Source: Bacteroidia bacterium (GTDB lineage: Bacteria > Bacteroidota > Bacteroidia > Flavobacteriales > Flavobacteriaceae). From it: a stretch of DNA of 64,000 nucleotides. Below the pieces are notes generated by a model that saw only the letters and a list, made by a program, of their open reading frames with translations, made no database searches and was not told the DNA's origin. This document shows, piece after piece, positions 35,471 to 43,172 of this stretch (position 1 is its first letter; each line of letters begins with the position of its first letter). The position numbers and the translations under genes are program-made. The stretch spans positions 310,001 to 374,000 of the forward strand of contig JAUIDI010000002.1 of assembly GCA_030428705.1 (NCBI GenBank), written 5' to 3'.

Positions 35471-35560
35471 CTCCGAAGCACTGGTGACGGAGTGGTATGT
35501 TCTCTTTCGCCAAGGCTACGGAGAACAAAATTCGTTAACGGTAAGCGAAGCTTACCTAAC
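35471..35560. repeat. Three consecutive hairpin palindromes upstream of ssrA
   Basis: ACTCCG/CGGAGT (35471-35476 and 35489-35494), GTTCTC/GAGAAC (35500-35505 and 35521-35526, with an inner GCC/GGC) and GTTA..GGTAAGC-GAA-GCTTACC-TAAC (35534-35560) are three head-to-tail hairpins. No gene occupies 35288-35567 apart from these and the putative promoter; the open frame 35307-35585 there lacks protein-like features. Confidence 0.55.
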
Positions 35561-35567
35561 TCATTAT

Positions 35568-35965
35568 GGGGCCGACTGGTTTTGACAGCGAGACCAATGG
35601 CAATGTAAGCATGTCGAGCGCTGGGGTACAGCTCGTTAATATCATACTTCATACTTTTAATTGGCGATAATAATTACGCTCTTGCCGCTTAATCTGAATT
35701 ATAGTAAGATTTAGCCTCGTCTCCGCTAGGCGGAGAAGCGAGATGTTCCTGAATAGCCCTTGTTGACGGCGATTTATATAGGAGCACCATAAAAGTCAAC
35801 ACAAGGGTATCCGTTCGCTTTGGCGGTACCTCTAAAACCTTAAGAAGCTAAGTGTACATTAGGCGGTTTCTGGTCAGGTGTGCATCGAAAACCAAGCGGA
35901 AACTAAGCATGTAGAAAGCACTGACGTTGCTTGTTTGGACGAGGGTTCGAATCCCTCCGGCTCCA
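35568..35965 (+). ncRNA. ssrA: Transfer-messenger RNA (tmRNA)
   Basis: About 398 nt. The 5' end GGGGCCG pairs with CGGCTCC at 35958-35964, the T-arm is GAGGG-TTCGAAT-CCCTC (35941-35957), and the discriminator A is at 35965; CCA is not encoded (ACTT follows). The tag frame GGC GAT AAT AAT TAC GCT CTT GCC GCT TAA at 35663-35692 encodes GDNNYALAA, a Bacteroidota-type tag. A perfect 6-bp hairpin with flanking pairs sits in the pseudoknot region (35716-35742). tmRNA rescues stalled ribosomes with SmpB. A strong terminator follows at 35972. Confidence 0.95.
35716..35742 (+). repeat. Palindromic insert-like hairpin within tmRNA
   Basis: CTCCGC (35721-35726) pairs with GCGGAG (35730-35735) across loop TAG; T35720 pairs with A36-type base at 35736, and CTCG (35716-35719) with CGAG (35739-35742). 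It lies after the tag stop codon, in the pseudoknot region. It resembles the short palindromes just upstream of the gene. Confidence 0.6.
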
Positions 35966-35971
35966 CTTTAT

Positions 35972-36003
35972 ACCCTGTATTTGTTAGAATACAGGGTTTT
36001 TTT
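35972..36003 (+). terminator. Intrinsic terminator of ssrA
   Basis: ACCCTGTATT (35972-35981) and AATACAGGGT (35988-35997) form a perfect 10-bp stem with a 6-nt loop, followed by a run of six T. It lies 7 nt after the mature tmRNA end. Confidence 0.92.
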
Positions 36004-36022
36004 GTACGATTATTGTACGGTT

Positions 36023-36415
36023 CTAGTCCTCTTCCTCTTCTGTTTCGTGGAAATCCGAAAAATTTACCTCATGTATTTCATCGATGGCCGGAAATCTAGT
36101 ATCAAATCTATCGTAAAGAACTACATTGAACCTATCAAAGATACCTGTAGTCAAATCCTCACCTTCATCCAAATACATTTCCACCATATAGTCATCATCA
36201 TCCGTTGACCTTTCCATATCAAGGCATATTAGAGTAATTGAGGTTACAGGTATACCATGCAGCCTTACACCTACTATTCTGAACCTCTCTTTATTTAAAC
36301 CGATCTCATCAGCTATAAATTCAAACTTATCGGCATCCCTAGAACTTAACTCCGCCGCCGCAGTACCGAATAGATCGGTATATTGTGTACTCGCTTTCAT
36401 AATTTTATTTTTCAA
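36023..36415 (-). CDS. Hypothetical acidic protein
   Basis: 130 aa, or 125 from the ATG at 36400 (MKASTQYTDLFG). It is strongly acidic, ending in HETEEEED, with no signal peptide or membrane helix; a mixed alpha/beta body (FRIVGVRLHGIPVTSITLICLDM) is apparent. No family is recognised. It is the first gene of the AT-rich accessory stretch after ssrA, in the reverse direction to ssrA, and separate from the PutAbiC-like gene by 111 bp. Phage-related or island cargo origin is possible. Confidence 0.6.
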   Translation of the reverse strand: MKNKIMKASTQYTDLFGTAAAELSSRDADKFEFIADEIGLNKERFRIVGVRLHGIPVTSITLICLDMERSTDDDDYMVEMYLDEGEDLTTGIFDRFNVVLYDRFDTRFPAIDEIHEVNFSDFHETEEEED

Positions 36416-36526
36416 AAGTTTGGCAAAAGATATGCCGTGTTACTGTTGACCCGTAAAAGCAGACATATTGTCTGTTGGAGTTCGTGATTAAATGCCTCTT
36501 TATTTTTTTAACCCCTAAGTTCTTAC

Positions 36527-37387
36527 TTATGTGTGTTTTTCATTAGCATACTCGGTATTGCGCATAATTTCAATAAGTCTTGATCGTATGTGGTTCGCCG
36601 CTTCTTTTGATATTTCAAGTTCACCGCCCAACTTTTCATCTATCAATCCCTCATCAATATAGCCTTGAATATCACGGGTCAGAATGTAATTATAGTTATT
36701 GGAGTTGAACAAACTTGAAATTTTTGCGGTTATGTACCTAGCTACATATTGTAGGTTTCTATCATTTGAATTGGAAACAGCATTGAATAGTGCGTCATTC
36801 AGCATTGCAAAATTGTGGTATATGTAATTTACCTTAAAAACGGAAGTGCTGATTTCAATTCTACCGTGAAACGCAAAAGAATCGCTATTGTAAGTATCCG
36901 TCGTACTATCATAATCCTCGGAGGGGTTATCTTTAAGTTCCCGATATTTATCAAGTTTATGGAAACCCGTAGCTAATTGGGTCGCCCATCCGTTACCATC
37001 GTTTCCACCTTCGTTGTTGGACATATAATCCTTTTCCATGTTCTCATACAGGTTCAACAAATAATTAATGGTCTGCTCATTAAGGATTATTGACATCTGT
37101 TTATCGTGATCCTTCCTTTGCTGTGTGTTGGCCTCAATCTGAGCGGTGAATGACTTGTACACTAAATAAGCGGCCAGTAGATTAACGAAGGGTGCCGTTA
37201 TCCCTCCAATAGTATCTCCTATCTCGCCGGAACCGATGAAACTGACCCCGGAATATAATTGCGTAAATATCAACGGTGAGAAAATTATGAGTACCAGTAA
37301 AGCACCTAAGCCTATTTTCTCGGCGTTAGTAAAACTTATAAGCCTTTCTATCCTCTTCTCTTTTTTATTCTCGGTAGTTTCTCCCAT
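36527..37387 (-). CDS. PutAbiC-like membrane protein (putative phage abortive infection)
   Basis: 286 aa. Two transmembrane helices near the N-terminus (about 26-44, LGALLVLIIFSPLIFTQLY, and about 60-82) enclose the sequence GSGEIGDTIGGITAPFVNLLAAYLVYKSF, which resembles the GDTFGG...P pattern of the putative phage abortive infection family (PutAbiC, PF16872). A coiled-coil-like segment (QIEANTQQRKDHDKQMSI) and a long cytoplasmic helical domain follow. Divergent from the KAP NTPase gene (149 bp between), it is probably a defence protein of the accessory region. The family is itself defined by prediction; I have not been able to search it. Confidence 0.6.
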   Translation of the reverse strand: MGETTENKKEKRIERLISFTNAEKIGLGALLVLIIFSPLIFTQLYSGVSFIGSGEIGDTIGGITAPFVNLLAAYLVYKSFTAQIEANTQQRKDHDKQMSIILNEQTINYLLNLYENMEKDYMSNNEGGNDGNGWATQLATGFHKLDKYRELKDNPSEDYDSTTDTYNSDSFAFHGRIEISTSVFKVNYIYHNFAMLNDALFNAVSNSNDRNLQYVARYITAKISSLFNSNNYNYILTRDIQGYIDEGLIDEKLGGELEISKEAANHIRSRLIEIMRNTEYANEKHT

Positions 37388-37429
37388 TTCTTATTAGTTG
37401 GTATCTGTTAATGTAATTCTTTTTGGTAC

Positions 37430-37446
37430 AATTCCGAACTGGAATT
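37430..37446. promoter_or_regulatory. Palindrome in the PutAbiC/KAP divergent promoter region
   Basis: AATTCC-GAACT-GGAATT, perfect 6-bp arms, in the 149-bp space between the divergent genes at 37387 and 37537. A possible operator for joint control. Confidence 0.35.
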
Positions 37447-37536
37447 ACCTGATATTTAAGACTTATCAACCTTGATTGTTAAAAAGGAATAAAGCCAACC
37501 TCTTTAGATTCAATGAATAAACAATAATTTAATGGT

Positions 37537-38955
37537 ATGGAATTAAGAAATAAGCAAATAGAAATCCCGGAAGAACCGAAAAGTAACCCATTTGAAAACG
37601 ACTTGCTTCACAGAGAACAATATGCCCAAGTCCTTACAAGTATCCTGAACAATTACAGTAAAGGTTTTGTGTTAGCAATCGACAATGAATGGGGTACGGG
37701 CAAGACAACATTTGTAAAAATGTGGATGGGCTATTTAAAGAGAAGGTCTTACGAAACAATCTACTTTAATGCATGGGAGAACGATTTTCAAGATGGGGTG
37801 ATTATTGCAATACTATCCGAACTTGAAAAAATAAAAGGGGATTCGGGCAAACTATTTGCGAATGTTTTGAAAAAGGTACTACCTCTTCTAAAAAATACTG
37901 GCGTAGAGTTATTCAAACACGCAATGGGCAAAATAACGGGTGATAAAACAGTTGAAGTTATTGCTGAGGGTTTGGGGGAATATTCAATTGCAAGCCTACA
38001 AAAGGGTTTAGATGATTTTGAGGATAAAAAGAAAAGTATAAAAGAATTTAGGGAAGTTCTAACCGAATTTGTTCAAAGTATTGATAATGATAAGCCTATT
38101 GTTTTCGTCATAGATGAGTTAGATCGTTGCAGGCCAAATTATGCCGTTGAGGTTTTAGAAAAAATGAAACATCTATTTAGCGTCGAGGGTGTTGTTTTTG
38201 TTTTATCCATAGATAAAGTACAATTAGGACACGCCATAAGGGGAGTTTATGGGAGTGAAAATATAAACTCAGATGAATATCTAAGAAGGTTTATAGATTT
38301 GGAATATTCGTTGCCTAAACCGGATGTGAAGGACTACACCCTCTTCTTGACAAAGCATTTTGGGTTGCACGAATACTATGGAAACGGTGAAAGGCAAAAG
38401 CATAGAGAATTTGAAAATGATATTGATGCCTTGATTTTTATGCTAGATTTAATTCAACATCCCTACTCACCAACACTTAGGCAATTGGAAAAGGTTTTAG
38501 GGCTATTCTCAATAGTTGTAAAATCCATCAAATTCAACCAATACGCTAACCCTATGTGTGTTATTTATATCATTCTATTGAAGATAATTGATAAGAACGA
38601 AAACTATAAAAAATTAGTTAACCGTAAGTTATCCCTCCAAGAATTATTGGATACTACATTATCCATGCTTCCAATTCAAGATGAAAACAAACGTAGTTAT
38701 TTCATATGGTTCCAAGCTGAGATTGTTTTCTTTTACTGGAAATATTTACATGAGATAGATAAATCGAGTATTCTATATGAAGGTGAGCCTAATGATGAGA
38801 GTTTTGAAATAACTGTAGATGGAAAAGCAGACAGTGAGTACAATAGCCTCAAAAGTTCAATTGGAGGTTTACTTAGCGACCATCATTTACGTAGAAGAAT
38901 TAATTTGTTATCACATATAATTCCTCACATTGAACTTACAAAGGTGGTTAATTAG
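37537..38955 (+). CDS. KAP-family P-loop NTPase
   Basis: 472 aa. KAP hallmarks: DNEWGTGKTTFVKMW with Walker A GTGKTT (53-58), YFNAWEND (76-83) and Walker B VFVIDELDRCRP (about 189-200). The characteristic transmembrane insertion of many KAP proteins is not evident between about 100 and 160, so it may be cytosolic, or it may reach the membrane through a partner such as the divergent membrane protein. KAP NTPases belong to the STAND-related group and several occur in phage defence. The C-terminal ~200 residues are helical. It overlaps the end of a reverse-strand gene remnant by 8 nt. Confidence 0.85.
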   Translation: MELRNKQIEIPEEPKSNPFENDLLHREQYAQVLTSILNNYSKGFVLAIDNEWGTGKTTFVKMWMGYLKRRSYETIYFNAWENDFQDGVIIAILSELEKIKGDSGKLFANVLKKVLPLLKNTGVELFKHAMGKITGDKTVEVIAEGLGEYSIASLQKGLDDFEDKKKSIKEFREVLTEFVQSIDNDKPIVFVIDELDRCRPNYAVEVLEKMKHLFSVEGVVFVLSIDKVQLGHAIRGVYGSENINSDEYLRRFIDLEYSLPKPDVKDYTLFLTKHFGLHEYYGNGERQKHREFENDIDALIFMLDLIQHPYSPTLRQLEKVLGLFSIVVKSIKFNQYANPMCVIYIILLKIIDKNENYKKLVNRKLSLQELLDTTLSMLPIQDENKRSYFIWFQAEIVFFYWKYLHEIDKSSILYEGEPNDESFEITVDGKADSEYNSLKSSIGGLLSDHHLRRRINLLSHIIPHIELTKVVN

Positions 38956-39172
38956 ATTCCGTTGTATCAGATTTGTAAATTCCGATAAGCATTTCAGCTT
39001 TGAAAAGTTTTTCTTTTAATTCTTTGTTTTCATCCTCCAATTGATTGGCTCTGGTTTTATTCTCAATGACTTTAACATCGTAAGGAGGTTTAGGGTTTCT
39101 AACATTTTGAAATACCCCAATTAGTATAGCTGCTACAGCAACAAATATGGAGAAGATAGATAATATAGATGA
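38948..39172 (-). pseudogene. Start-less gene remnant: membrane helix and coiled coil
   Basis: The minus-strand frame is open for 74 codons after an in-frame TAG at 39173-39175 but contains no ATG, GTG or TTG near the start. The translation has a membrane helix (SIFVAVAAILIGVFQNV) and a Glu/Lys-rich coiled coil (RANQLEDENKELKEKLFKAE), ending IYKSDTTESN. Such coherent protein-like sequence without a start suggests a truncated or frameshifted gene, or use of an unusual start codon. Its tail overlaps the KAP stop. Confidence 0.5.
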
Positions 39173-39243
39173 CTATAAAAGCAAAACCTCAGAGCATAAC
39201 CAATCTTTAAGGGAGATCTGGTTGAGTGGATTTGATTAACCAA

Positions 39244-40548
39244 CTAATCCTTTTTAGGATTAAAATTTAACTGTGCTTTATAACCTATTTGGATATTGAA
39301 GAAATTTGAGCTGGAACTTATGTTTCTAATTCCTTGTTCATATGATAATCGTAAGAAAAAAGCATCGTTGTCATTTTTATCCTTGCTATCATAGAAATAC
39401 ACTTCAGTATTCAATTCGATGGTATTAAAATTTACTGTCCCAGAATCAAACAATCCATTATTTTCGTATCGATTAAAATAAAAGGTGGAGTTTAAACCAA
39501 AGTTTGAATATCGCTGAACCTGTATTCCTGCGCCAAATCCTAATCCTAAAGTTGTAGTATTGGAACCATCTTCCTCACCATCTTCCATGGTTTTACTAAT
39601 ATCCAATCCAATCTTTGATTTTAAGTGTAGTTTGTAAGGGTATCTCTTACTAAATCTAGTTTCAAACAAATCAATTTCACCACTCACATTTAGAAAAGAT
39701 TTTTGAATCAAATCCAAAGTATCGGCTATAGGCAATGCAATATTCTGGTCATTGTCATCAAACCTGGAATAACGGACACTTGAATTGAGTTTTTTGAATA
39801 TATAGTTATAGCCCTTTATACCAAATGGGTTTAGAAAAAATGTTGAATTGCCTTCAAAACTCACTATGCCATTGGCTGATTCGTTTATTATTCCCAAAAA
39901 GTCAGTATAAATTCGAAAATCTATCAATGACTTCAAACTTCCTTTACCATAAACTTTTGCTTTCTTTTTATTACTTGAATTCAAATCAATTAGTTCATTA
40001 TCAATCACGTAGTTTTCACCATTTTCATAATCATATTCTAAAATGTCCTTAAGCCTAATCATATATTTACTAAAATTTGCGTCTTTGACGCCTTTTCTGA
40101 GATAGGTGAGATAAACCTCATGTCTAATTAGACTACTCATGTTGATGGGGGCACGATTTGTAAATACTACAGAATCATTCTTTAATTTACCTTTAATTCT
40201 TATATCAAAAATTACCCCCTCCCGGATATCAATTTTTATAGTTCCAATCTTAAGCTTTTTAGAAAACTCTATAGTACTGTCCTTCTTCGAAAAACCTTTT
40301 TGGGCCATTTTTAAATCAACTTCAACTTCGTTCTGTTTTAAAATAAATGTACCTAGCAACTTCTTTTCATCTACATCATATTCTTCCTGCAGTTTTTCTT
40401 TGGCATCAGCAACTACTTTTTGGGATAGTTTCTCTATTAACTCTTCGGTTTTTACCTCAGTACTATCATTAGTGTTTGTATCTGCCTGAGAAAAGCACAT
40501 TGTTGAAACGAGAATTGATAAAATTAAAATGGTTGGTTTTTGATACAT
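39244..40548 (-). CDS. Putative outer-membrane beta-barrel protein of the TCS regulon
   Basis: 434 aa with a signal peptide (ILILSILVSTMCFSQ). The N-terminal ~60 mature residues are polar and helical (KTEELIEKLSQKVVADAKEKLQEEYDVDEKK); the rest alternates in beta pattern with strands such as GLGFGAGIQVQRYSNFGLNSTFYFNRYE and DAFFLRLSYEQGIRNISSSS, typical of an outer-membrane barrel. No family is recognised. Its promoter carries the 20-bp operator at 40588-40607 with a TAGTTTTG box 21 bp downstream, the same architecture as the promoter of the two-component operon, so it is very likely a target of that system. The leader would be only a few nucleotides long. Confidence 0.7.
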   Translation of the reverse strand: MYQKPTILILSILVSTMCFSQADTNTNDSTEVKTEELIEKLSQKVVADAKEKLQEEYDVDEKKLLGTFILKQNEVEVDLKMAQKGFSKKDSTIEFSKKLKIGTIKIDIREGVIFDIRIKGKLKNDSVVFTNRAPINMSSLIRHEVYLTYLRKGVKDANFSKYMIRLKDILEYDYENGENYVIDNELIDLNSSNKKKAKVYGKGSLKSLIDFRIYTDFLGIINESANGIVSFEGNSTFFLNPFGIKGYNYIFKKLNSSVRYSRFDDNDQNIALPIADTLDLIQKSFLNVSGEIDLFETRFSKRYPYKLHLKSKIGLDISKTMEDGEEDGSNTTTLGLGFGAGIQVQRYSNFGLNSTFYFNRYENNGLFDSGTVNFNTIELNTEVYFYDSKDKNDNDAFFLRLSYEQGIRNISSSSNFFNIQIGYKAQLNFNPKKD

Positions 40549-40558
40549 GACTTTTTTT

Positions 40559-40607
40559 CAAAACTATTTACCATTCTTTGTCAAAACCATCCCCATTCAT
40601 GGGTATT
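40559..40607 (-). promoter_or_regulatory. TCS-type promoter of the outer-membrane protein gene
   Basis: On the minus strand the near-palindrome AATACCCATGAATGGGGATG (40607-40588) is followed after exactly 21 bp by TAGTTTTG (40566-40559), a TAnnTTTG -7 box. The ATG of the outer-membrane gene lies 10 nt further. The same operator and spacing are found at 43719-43767 and 43903-43951. Confidence 0.75.
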
Positions 40608-40644
40608 TTTTAGCTAAAAGTCTAGCAATAAAAGTGTTATAAAC

Positions 40645-40668
40645 AAAAAAATGGAGCCGCGGCCCCAT
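40645..40668 (-). terminator. Intrinsic terminator of the two-component operon
   Basis: On the minus strand the arms ATGGGGCC and GGCTCCAT form a GC-rich stem with a single mismatch, followed by a run of T (plus-strand A at 40645-40650). It lies 28 nt after the response-regulator stop. Confidence 0.85.
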
Positions 40669-40695
40669 TGTGTATTTTAAAAAGTGAGGTGTTTA

Positions 40696-41310
40696 CTAAA
40701 ATTCATATTTCTTCTCCAACGCATAGCGTAGCAACTCCCCGGCTCCGCTTAGCCCCAGTTTACGGATCATGTTCTTTCGGTGCGTATCGACGGTGCTTTT
40801 ACCGATAAAAAGTTCATCGGCGATTTCATGCGAGGTCTTGCCCCGAGCAATCAACAACAGTATTTCACGCTCACGCGAAGAGAGTACACTTTTGGATCGA
40901 TTCTTTTCGGCAGTGGGCAAATGAATCTTTTTGTCGAAATAGGTCTTGCCTTCGGCTACGGTCCTTATGGCCTCCTTGACTACCTGTAATGAAGAATTCT
41001 TTAAGATATAGCCCACTGCACCTGCATCGAGCATTTGGCGCACGGCCTCTTCTTGGTCGAACATGGTAAAGGCCACCACCTTGGTATTCGGGTATTCTTT
41101 TTGAATGATCTTGGTGGCCTCTATACCATCGACCTTGGGCATGCGTATGTCACAGAGCACAATATTAGGGGGCCGCTTGGCAATCATGGCCAACAACTGT
41201 TGCCCATCATTGGTATGGCCAACGATGGTGATATCGTCTTCGTACTCCAGATACGATCGGATCCCATCGATCAGGGCCTGGTGGTCTTCGGCGATGACTA
41301 CGGTAATCAT
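40696..41310 (-). CDS. NarL/FixJ-family response regulator
   Basis: 204 aa. The receiver domain has the phospho-acceptor Asp 54 in IVLCDIRMPKVDG and the acidic pair AED at 7-9; the LuxR-type HTH covers about 139-200 (LSSREREILLLIARGKTSHEIADELFIGKSTVDTHRKNMIRKLG). Its start overlaps the sensor kinase stop by 4 nt, so they are translated together. Regulators of this class bind inverted repeats as dimers; the 20-bp near-palindromes at 40588, 43748 and 43903 are candidate sites. One of these lies in the promoter of its own operon, implying autoregulation. Confidence 0.93.
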   Translation of the reverse strand: MITVVIAEDHQALIDGIRSYLEYEDDITIVGHTNDGQQLLAMIAKRPPNIVLCDIRMPKVDGIEATKIIQKEYPNTKVVAFTMFDQEEAVRQMLDAGAVGYILKNSSLQVVKEAIRTVAEGKTYFDKKIHLPTAEKNRSKSVLSSREREILLLIARGKTSHEIADELFIGKSTVDTHRKNMIRKLGLSGAGELLRYALEKKYEF

Positions 41311-43172
41311 ACGGGTATGTCGATTAAGATGGAGGTACCCTTGCCCGGTACGCTATCGACCGTAAAGCTACCTTCTAAATGTTCGATGCGTTTTTCAATA
41401 GTGGTGAGCCCCATACCGTTCGCGGTCGTTTTCACCTTACCCATTTCAAAGCCTTTGCCGTTGTCTTCGACAATGATGTTCAATTGGTCTTCATGCTGGG
41501 TAAATTGAATACTGGCTTTGGTCGCCCCCGCATGCTTGATGATGTTGGCGACCAGTTCTTGCAGGATTCGAAACAGGGTCAACTCGAGGGAGTTTTCCAT
41601 ACGGTCGGTGAGTCCGAAATCTTCCACCGTAACTTGCAGCGCATTCGTTTCGCTGATGGTCCGGGCCATTTTCTGTACGGCGGGGAGCAGCCCTTGGTTG
41701 GCCATCACCCCGGAGTTCTTGGCATGGGCCATACCGCGGATCTTTTGATAGGCCTTTTCGAGCAGGTGCTGCGCATTTTTCATCGCCGGGTCTTTCTTAT
41801 CGACCTTTACGTTGTCAAAATGCAGTTTTACGGTGGCCATCAAACTGCCTAGGTCGTCGTGCAGCTCGTTGGCGACCTTTTGACGTTCTTTTTCCTGCCC
41901 TTCGATCATAGCGTCGATACTGACCAGTTCTTGTTCTTTAAGCAGGGTTTCTACTTTTTGTTGTTCTAACAATGCGGTCTGCTCGGCAAGCTGGCGTTTT
42001 TTGGTGGTGTTTTTGTGAAGAAAGACCGCAGTAATTGTTCCGATAGCCAAAAGAGACAATGTCATTATCAAATAGTTTTGGTTAGTTTTTCGACGGTTAT
42101 CCAATTGAAGCTTATCGAGTTTCAATTTTTCGGTCTCGTTTTCTACCGATAACAAGGCCGTTTCCAAGGTATTGTTCTTTGCACCCATTTTATATTCCAG
42201 TTCCACCGAGCTGTTCAAATAGTAATAGGCCGAATCGAACTCTTTTTTTGCATCCAGAATCCATGCCTTAAGTCGATGGTCATAGAATTGTCCCCTTAGT
42301 CCAGTGGACCATTCTTCGGAGAGTCTTAAATAAAATTCAGCGTTTTGCAGATTTCCACCTAAAAGATAATTATGCGAGAGCTGCCAATATAACGTACTCT
42401 TTAAATTATTCAAATGCGGTTTATCGCAATAGTCCAAAGCATTCTTGAACCAAGTCGTTGCCTCACCAAACGCATCGTCCAATTTAAACTGGGCCCCTTT
42501 CTCATATGCGTAATACGGAAAATAGGGGTGGGTTCTCGGCAAGTGCTCGAAATACATGTCCAGCTTTTCCATTTTTTTTGCATATCCTTCGTCAACGGTC
42601 AAATCTTCATTTTCCTTTGAGGAAAAGACCACATCAAAATAGGCCAAAATGATTTCATCATCCCTACTGTCTATCAATTCTCTAAATTGATTGAGATATA
42701 TTTCAAATTGACGACTTCCAATAAAAATTTCTTTGCGAAGTAGTTGAAGGATGCTAACTATACAAAATTTGGTAAGTTCTTTGTTGCCGATTGTATTCGA
42801 AATGTTCAAGGCACGTGAAAAGGCCTCATATGATTTTATCGAGGAATAATTTTCTTTTAACAGCTCATTATGACCAATAATCAAATGTGTAATTGTGCTG
42901 TCAATTGAAGAAGTCTTGAGTAAACCTTGATCAAAGTGTTGTGACTCTTGAAACTGCACTATTTTCAAAAGTACCTCAATAGGGTTCGAAAGTTCTTCGT
43001 CTCGTTGAATTTCTATTTTATGGGAAGCGCATTCGTAATCCATTACTTTAAGGCAACGAAAAAAAAGCTCCAAATCTGAATTTGAAAAACACAGACCTGG
43101 CACGCACAAAATTAGAAATATGTTAGTTTTTCTAAGATTTACTTTAGAAAGTAAACCAATGAATTTTTGCAT
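41307..43172 (-). CDS. Sensor histidine kinase with TPR-type sensory region
   Basis: 621 aa. A signal sequence (about 1-30) is followed by a helical, TPR-like periplasmic region (about 100-340: YWQLSHNYLLGGNLQNAEFYLRLSEEW), a transmembrane helix near 370-390 (YLIMTLSLLAIGTITAVFL), a coiled coil, and a HisKA_3 dimerisation domain with His 438 in ELHDDLGSLMATVKLHFDNV. The ATPase has LVANIIKHAG, VEDNGKGF and GMGLTTIEKR. It is the NarL-partner type of kinase. The DNA for the N-terminal part is distinctly AT-rich while the kinase part has a composition close to 50 % GC by eye, with the change near the membrane helix. It overlaps the upstream gene by 34 nt. Confidence 0.9.
   Translation of the reverse strand: MQKFIGLLSKVNLRKTNIFLILCVPGLCFSNSDLELFFRCLKVMDYECASHKIEIQRDEELSNPIEVLLKIVQFQESQHFDQGLLKTSSIDSTITHLIIGHNELLKENYSSIKSYEAFSRALNISNTIGNKELTKFCIVSILQLLRKEIFIGSRQFEIYLNQFRELIDSRDDEIILAYFDVVFSSKENEDLTVDEGYAKKMEKLDMYFEHLPRTHPYFPYYAYEKGAQFKLDDAFGEATTWFKNALDYCDKPHLNNLKSTLYWQLSHNYLLGGNLQNAEFYLRLSEEWSTGLRGQFYDHRLKAWILDAKKEFDSAYYYLNSSVELEYKMGAKNNTLETALLSVENETEKLKLDKLQLDNRRKTNQNYLIMTLSLLAIGTITAVFLHKNTTKKRQLAEQTALLEQQKVETLLKEQELVSIDAMIEGQEKERQKVANELHDDLGSLMATVKLHFDNVKVDKKDPAMKNAQHLLEKAYQKIRGMAHAKNSGVMANQGLLPAVQKMARTISETNALQVTVEDFGLTDRMENSLELTLFRILQELVANIIKHAGATKASIQFTQHEDQLNIIVEDNGKGFEMGKVKTTANGMGLTTIEKRIEHLEGSFTVDSVPGKGTSILIDIPV

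Noticed and set aside
35307-35585. 92-codon plus-strand open frame upstream of and into ssrA
   Set aside because: It runs into the tmRNA gene and its translation is made of the hairpin repeats; no protein-like features.
35930-35970. tRNA-like 3' end
   Set aside because: It pairs with the 5' end at 35568 and belongs to tmRNA; it is not a separate tRNA gene.
39105-39130. Partial match to the 20-bp operator (AATACCCCAATTAG...)
   Set aside because: The right half does not fit, no -7 box lies 21 bp downstream, and it is within the coding-like remnant.
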